Assembly (NCBI RefSeq): GCF_001640805.2
Contig: NC_066851.1
Span: forward strand, 10,871,550-10,935,549
DNA length: 64,000 bases
Direction of reading: 5' to 3'
From: Lates calcarifer
Lineage: Eukaryota; Chordata; Actinopteri; Centropomidae
Shown here: piece by piece, positions 59,171 through 64,000 of the stretch
How positions within the stretch are numbered: the first letter of the stretch is position 1
Layout of the letters: every line of letters starts with the position of its first letter
Translations under genes and position numbers: made by a program
Notes under the pieces: generated by a model
Seen by the model: the letters and a program-made list of their open reading frames with translations, nothing else
Told to the model about the DNA's origin: nothing
The model's database searches: none

Positions 59171-59184
59171 GTTGTCATAGCAAC
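59171..59184. promoter_or_regulatory. X-box-like RFX site upstream of NOXRED1
   Basis: gttgtcatagcaac fits the RFX X-box pattern GTNRCC-spacer-RGYAAC with one mismatch in the left half and a perfect right half. It lies 72 bases before the NOXRED1 ATG. Confidence 0.45.
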
Positions 59185-59255
59185 AGGACGGCGAGCCAAA
59201 GTTTTACTATCTAGTCAGCTTTTTGCGCAAATTACCCCTGTTAAAACTTTAAGTG

Positions 59256-61125
59256 ATGGCGGACGTAGCTGCTGATTTGAGCAGTTTTTCTTTTGAGACT
59301 GGTTTAACTGATGATGAGAAAAAGTTACTTTACCTTCGTGCACGCGCGGCTGGACTGACATTTTGCGGGTGCGCGCATGCTCTTTACTTGTGCAAACTCG
59401 TCCATTCACTGAGGTAATTCTTCTGTAGGTCTGTGTCAAGTGAATACACAATACGAAATTTAATTATAACTTGAAACATTTTTATTCATGCTGTTTTAAG
59501 TCATTCTAACTGAAACACTTCATATCTCTAATCAGAGGTCAAACGGCAAACAGAGACTCAGCAGCATCAGGAGAAGGACCTCTGTGTGGGGATACTTGGG
59601 CTGGGTCACATGGGAAAACAGCTGCTTCTCTCCCTCTTGGAACTGACTGGAATCAAACCATCACACATTAAAGTCTCCACTAGAAGACCAGAATCTGCAG
59701 GTACACTGAAATATTTATTCAGGGCCAAATCAAAGTTCAATCAGTTGTTCTGATGCAGAGAAACTAACTAAATTAACATTATAGAGACTAATAAATACAT
59801 ACACACTAATAAATGCGTTATGGTTTCACTCCACGCAAGTGAAAAGGCCTTTATTGGTCGCCACTAATGCAAGAGGCTCTGTGGACTTACCAAAGACACA
59901 CCACATTAAACATCAGTTGATTTAACTGAATTGCACCATGCCCCTACATTGAGAAAGTAATATTTATATACCTAAGATCCTGTTTTTATGTTTGTTTTGT
60001 TGCTTTTGTGTTACAGTGGAATGTGTCCAGACCGGCGTCGAGTGTTTCTTTAACAATCGCAGGTTGGCAGCATGGGCAGACGTTCTCTTTCTCTGCTGTC
60101 TGCCCTCTCACCTCCCCAAAGTCTGCGCTGATCTCCACTCTCACCTGTCAAAACGCTGCCTCGTATACAGCTTCGTCTCTGCCGTGCCTGTCACCAGGTA
60201 CCACCGCACTCATACACACACAAACAACTGATTTTTAAAAATATATTTTCTGTCAATAGCTCCACCTCTTCTGAATTTGTTTTTCAGATTAGCTGAACTT
60301 CTTGGACACAACTTTATTCTAAAACCACAGTATGACTTTGTGAGTGCTGACAGGTGCAAATGTGTGGCTGTCCTGCACTGATCTCTCCTCAGCTTTGAAA
60401 GATCCTTTGCTGATAGAGGCATCGTGTCCTCTTACAATGAGTGGTATGTCATCATGTGTTATGTAAGGGCGAACACTTGAAATTTGACTCAGTGAGGTTT
60501 CACCCTTGATTTGACATTATTTATATTAATTAGGTGGCATCTCTCTGAGTCTGAGCTGGGTGTGTGCAGTGCTGTACAGCCTGCTGAATATCTGCACCTC
60601 TGCTGGTCTGGGATCCAGTGATGCCCTCTCTCTGATCAACAGTCTCTTCAAGGAGAAATGGACACACGCTGTGCAGTTAAATGCACAGAGTTTCGTCAGT
60701 TCATCTTATGCATCTTCCCTTCTTGGAGATGAGTGAGTACAATACTGTGTTCACCTCAAACAGTGTATTGTTATTGCATATTAAGTGATAGATTCCAGTA
60801 AATTAAAGGTGAATTTCTCACATGGCCCAAGCTCTGAACTTCACTGTACTGCAGTGTTATGTAAAAGAAAAGAGGGGGGGAAACTATTATATAAGGAAAG
60901 ATTAAAGGAAAAGAAGCAAAGCACTCATTTAAATTACTGCTATACTTTGACTTTTTTGTCCCTCAAAGGCTTTTTTCCTGGATTTCTCTCACTGATGCCC
61001 AAAGCAAGGAGACACCACTGCTGAGGTTTCTGTCAAGCAATAAATCTGTGCAGCAGTGCATCGCTGCAGAGTACAAATCACTGCTGGATACACCAGTAAT
61101 GTTAGACAGTTACTGTACACACTAA
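59256..61125 (+). CDS. NOXRED1: NOXRED1, NADP-dependent oxidoreductase domain protein, frame broken twice
   Basis: Predicted soluble oxidoreductase related to pyrroline-5-carboxylate reductase; substrate unknown. Exons: 59256-59413, about 59536-59700, 60017-60197, 60288-60443, 60534-60732, 60969-61125. Exon 1 encodes SSFSFETGLTDDEKKLLYLRA and CAHALYLCKL. Exon 2 has the Rossmann glycine motif GILGLGHMGKQL and STRRPES. Exon 3 has ADVLFLCCLPSHLPKVC and YSFVSAVPV. Exons 5-6 have VLYSLLNICTSAGLGSSDAL and a helical tail ending at TAA 61123-61125. Exon 1 (phase 2) does not meet exon 2 in frame at any canonical acceptor. In exon 4 the frame PQYDFVSAD runs into TGA, while GANVWLSCTDLSSALKDP continues in another frame, a one-base shift near 60,350-60,366. 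Either a decaying gene or sequence errors. AATAAA at 61227-61232. Confidence 0.8.
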
Positions 61126-61539
61126 TGTACTTATATTCTTTGAGGATGTCCACCACAGTAGTAAGGGACTGTGTCCCTTATGTTACATGTACAGTTTTGA
61201 AATTTGTAATGAAATATGTGCATAAGAATAAAAAGGCTTTGCACTATAATTTGGGATACCTACAGCTTTATGTTATTTTGAATATTTTTGTTTCTGTAAT
61301 ACAAATACATAATACATGAAAAACACGAAAAACAAAAAGAAGTCCAACATGGGAGCCATGCACATACAAAGACAAAAATATCCCTAAAAATAAATAAAAT
61401 TTTTAAAAAAAGATCCTCTGTTTCTTTGTTCTTATCACTTGCTTTTAGCACATTTATTTAAAAGCTGCAATGTTGAAAAGTTGGACCATTACTCAGTTCA
61501 TACACAGTAGGATTCAACAGAACAGCTGCGGGATGCCCA

Positions 61540-61758
61540 GTCAAGAAGAGTAACCTCTATACCGCCTCAGATTCGCCGATTTTCGTCAACACTCGAGAAA
61601 ACACGGAAGTCTCAAAATTCGCCTGTTTTTTCCTGTGAGGAAGCCGCGCCGTGGATCCGTCACATGATTGCAGTGATATGGAATCGTCCCTCCTGATGGC
61701 CTGAGTTGGATTAAAGTAAAACTGTTTCGAGTTACCAGACTACCAGCGTTTCATCTCG
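61540..61758 (+). other. TMED8: TMED8 promoter and untranslated first exon
   Basis: An ETS-like CGGAAGT is at 61604-61610 and GTCACATGA at 61659-61667. A splice donor ctcg|gtaaga after 61758 pairs with the acceptor at 62131-62132 two bases before the TMED8 ATG. The exon carries a tiny upstream frame, MESSLLMA, from 61678 to TGA 61702-61704. The transcription start is not determined. Confidence 0.5.
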
Positions 61759-62134
61759 GTAAGATACGTATGTGCTCAGTGAGCCCGCAGCTCCGGCTGC
61801 ACTTTTAATGTAAGCTAGGTGGCTAATGTGAGCTAACCAGCTAGCCAGCTGCAAGCTAATGTCAGTTTGCCACGATGGAGGTGTTTAATGAGGCCAGAGG
61901 CCATCACATATACACACACAGTTCCTTTCTACGCCATAAACCATTATTTCACAAGTCTATGCTGTGGTTAATACGGCCCATTAGTGTCATATTGTAGTTT
62001 GTTTAGTGTATCCAGCCTGCGTTAGGAGGCTAGTTTCAGTGTTGTCATCTCTCTCCCTCCCTGTGGTTGGAAGGGGCGGGGTTTCATCTTTTTTCAGCCA
62101 CGCAGACTGAGGTGTTTTCCTTGTCTTTACAGCC

Positions 62135-63624
62135 ATGGAGAGATTAGAGGCTACATCAGAGCTCCAGTCACGGCTGTCATCTCTCTCCTTCTCGTCTTTC
62201 CCCGGAATAACATCCAAACAGTGCGACAACAGACCGCTGGACAGGTAACCTGTTGCTGCAGAGAGTATTTCTTGTAATGCTACTGTAAGGGCTGCTGCTA
62301 GTTATGCCCATTGCATCCTAATATGATCACTTTATAAATATTAGTATTTATTTTTTTCTGCTGCTATTCTGTCTTCACCTCAGGCTCCAGAATACAGATC
62401 TATCACAGAGCTTTACCCAGTCCAAAAACCAGGATAATATGGATGAAACCAAGGAGGATTCAGGGCAGCGTTCAGAGGTAGTTAATGTTTAAGTATGTTG
62501 GATAAGATTTCACTGAATGGCAGTAAACGGGGAAGTACTAATGTATTATATTTTTTCTGTAATAATAATGTGTCTTATGTTTGTGCATTTTGAGGGTAAT
62601 GAAGAGTCCCCTGCTGAGCTGGCCCTGGGGGAAGGAGGCGAGGAGAACAACAGCGCTGGGAGCTGTCAGCTCTCCACTGAGATGAAAGGTGAGGACCTGC
62701 TGAGTGTGCCATCATGACTGCTGCTTTGTTTTGTCTATGATTTTGAGTCAGAGGTTTCATAAATCTGTTACAAATGTGTTCAGAGTGTAATACAAGCTCT
62801 AAAAAGGTAAAAATCTACAATTTTACAAGGTATATCTAAACTAAGTAAATGCTGTTTTGCTCTTTGTGAACACACTGCCATTTATTCCTCCTGATGACAG
62901 CCCAGATGCCACCCCTGAAACCCCCAACTACATGGACATCTGCTGCACTGAAGGAGCTGAAGGCAAAGCTTCGACTGGAGAAGGACAGCGTGGTGACAGT
63001 GTACCGAGGCGACATCATGACAGTTCACGTGCCCACTGTCCCCGAGGCCAAAAAAGTGTGCTGGGAGTTCGCAACTGACGGCTATGACATTGGCTTTGGC
63101 ATCTATTTTGACTGGACTCCTGTCACGAACCGGTCTATCACAGTGCACATCAGCGAGTCAAGTGATGACGAAGATGAAGAAGAGGAGCTGGAAGGTCAGT
63201 CAGTGTTAGCGATTCAGAATTTGAAACGACTTAACTTTAGCTCACACCTATGTGTGTTTCAAACCTTTTCCTGGATGACGTCTATAAAAATACATCAGTT
63301 ATTCTGTGTCTATAAAACATACCCTATCTGTGTTTTTATATGTTTTCCTGCAGCTGGGATCTTACTCAATGTGTTTACTTTGTGGTTTATTTGATTTCTG
63401 TTTCAGGGCCTCTCCCCAACGGAGATATTGAGAAGGGCTCCAAAACTCACACCAACTCAAACCTGGCTGAAATCTTACCCGTATACCGTCAGGACAGTCA
63501 CTTGTCTGTTTATGGGGGGAGCCACGATTTTCCAGGTGAAGGCACTTACCTGGTGAAGTTCGACAACTCCTACTCACTTTGGCGAAATAAAACTCTTTAC
63601 TACAGGGTTTATTACAGTGCCTGA
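62135..63624 (+). CDS. TMED8: TMED8, GOLD-domain protein
   Basis: TMED8 is a p24-family relative that has a GOLD domain without the transmembrane tail of true p24 cargo receptors; its role is not well defined. Exons: 62135-62244, 62384-62477, 62595-62688, 62901-63194, 63407-63624, total 810 nt, 269 residues (human longer at the N-terminus). The N-terminal third is low-complexity and acidic ([17 protein letters not shown], then Glu-rich). The GOLD domain runs from about [16 protein letters not shown] through [19 protein letters not shown], an acidic insert [13 protein letters not shown], to [27 protein letters not shown] and TGA. The start was chosen because the acceptor lies two bases before an ATG with G at +4 and no upstream in-frame coding is visible. 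Confidence 0.92.
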
Positions 63625-64000
63625 GATGCCAATCTATTGTTTAAGAATGTTACTCTTAATAATGATGAACTATTTTTGATTCTGTACTTGGAAAAAATGA
63701 AATTATAATATAAAATATACTAAAAATAGGCATATCTATTTTTTATCACTATCAGCTTGTGTTGCCACATGTCAAATTTCCGTATATTGTCAGATATTTT
63801 TGAATGCAGCATTTTCTCCAATGTTTTGCTGATAGATATTTGATGAAGCCTTGCAGAGGTGCCATGTTCCCATGTATGCACTGTGCTATTTGGTCAAGTG
63901 CCCATCATAAAGCATATATTGTCTTCAGCTGTAACATTTCTATTGTAGCAGTGATCAGGGAACACCTGCACAGAATATATTTCACCAGGCCAGGTGCTTA
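63625..64000 (+). other. TMED8 3' untranslated or downstream sequence
   Basis: AT-rich with no open frame of note. No canonical AATAAA was found before the window ends, so the TMED8 transcript end is probably outside or uses a variant signal. Confidence 0.5.

Noticed and set aside
59414..59428. A 15-base intron followed by an 11-nt exon that would repair the NOXRED1 exon 1/2 phase
   Set aside because: Phase works on paper, but an intron of 15 bases cannot be spliced.
60353..60391. A possible 39-base intron in NOXRED1 exon 4 (gtgcaaat...ctcctcag)
   Set aside because: Far below the workable intron size in vertebrates, and it would remove the family-like residues ANVWLSCTDLSS that continue in the neighbouring frame.

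Overview
This window is vertebrate nuclear DNA, almost certainly from a teleost and probably a percomorph. It has many short exons with GT-AG introns, compact intergenic gaps, CA/GT microsatellites, fish-type interspersed repeats, and proteins that read as full-length or near full-length orthologues of human chromosome 14 genes. There is no prokaryotic, viral or CRISPR content. Gene names rest on recognising the proteins from memory; no database search was run.

Layout: (1) 1-34,420, plus strand: most of EML5, a three-unit EMAP microtubule-associated protein. Its first exon or exons lie before the window. I place 43 coding exons, including three microexons of 15, 9 and 21 nt around the start of the third unit. 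(2) 35,290-36,667, minus: ISCA2, mitochondrial Fe-S assembly. (3) 37,446-39,859, plus: NPC2, lysosomal cholesterol carrier, head-to-head with ISCA2. (4) 41,653-42,161, minus: GSKIP, GSK3 inhibitor and PKA anchor, with a spliced leader reaching 44,937. (5) 45,960-57,960, plus: ATG2B, autophagy lipid transfer, 42 coding exons and 2,076 codons, head-to-head with GSKIP across a short promoter carrying a perfect CRE palindrome. (6) 59,256-61,125, plus: NOXRED1, whose reading frame is broken at two places. (7) 62,135-63,624, plus: TMED8, a GOLD-domain protein.

The genes do not form one pathway. Their arrangement is the informative part: two head-to-head pairs (ISCA2/NPC2 and GSKIP/ATG2B), two tail-to-tail pairs (EML5/ISCA2 and NPC2/GSKIP), and the run ATG2B, NOXRED1, TMED8 on one strand. 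From memory, the human orthologues are spread over 14q24, 14q31 and 14q32, so this 64 kb packs together what is dispersed in mammals.

The observations most worth following up are the tandem 15-nt and 9-nt EML5 microexons hidden in a 2.1-kb intron, the 64-codon upstream frame in the GSKIP leader that overlaps the GSKIP start, the two frame breaks in NOXRED1, fold-back repeats in EML5 introns, and GCTAGC-rich clusters just inside first introns. I saw no wholly new biological system.
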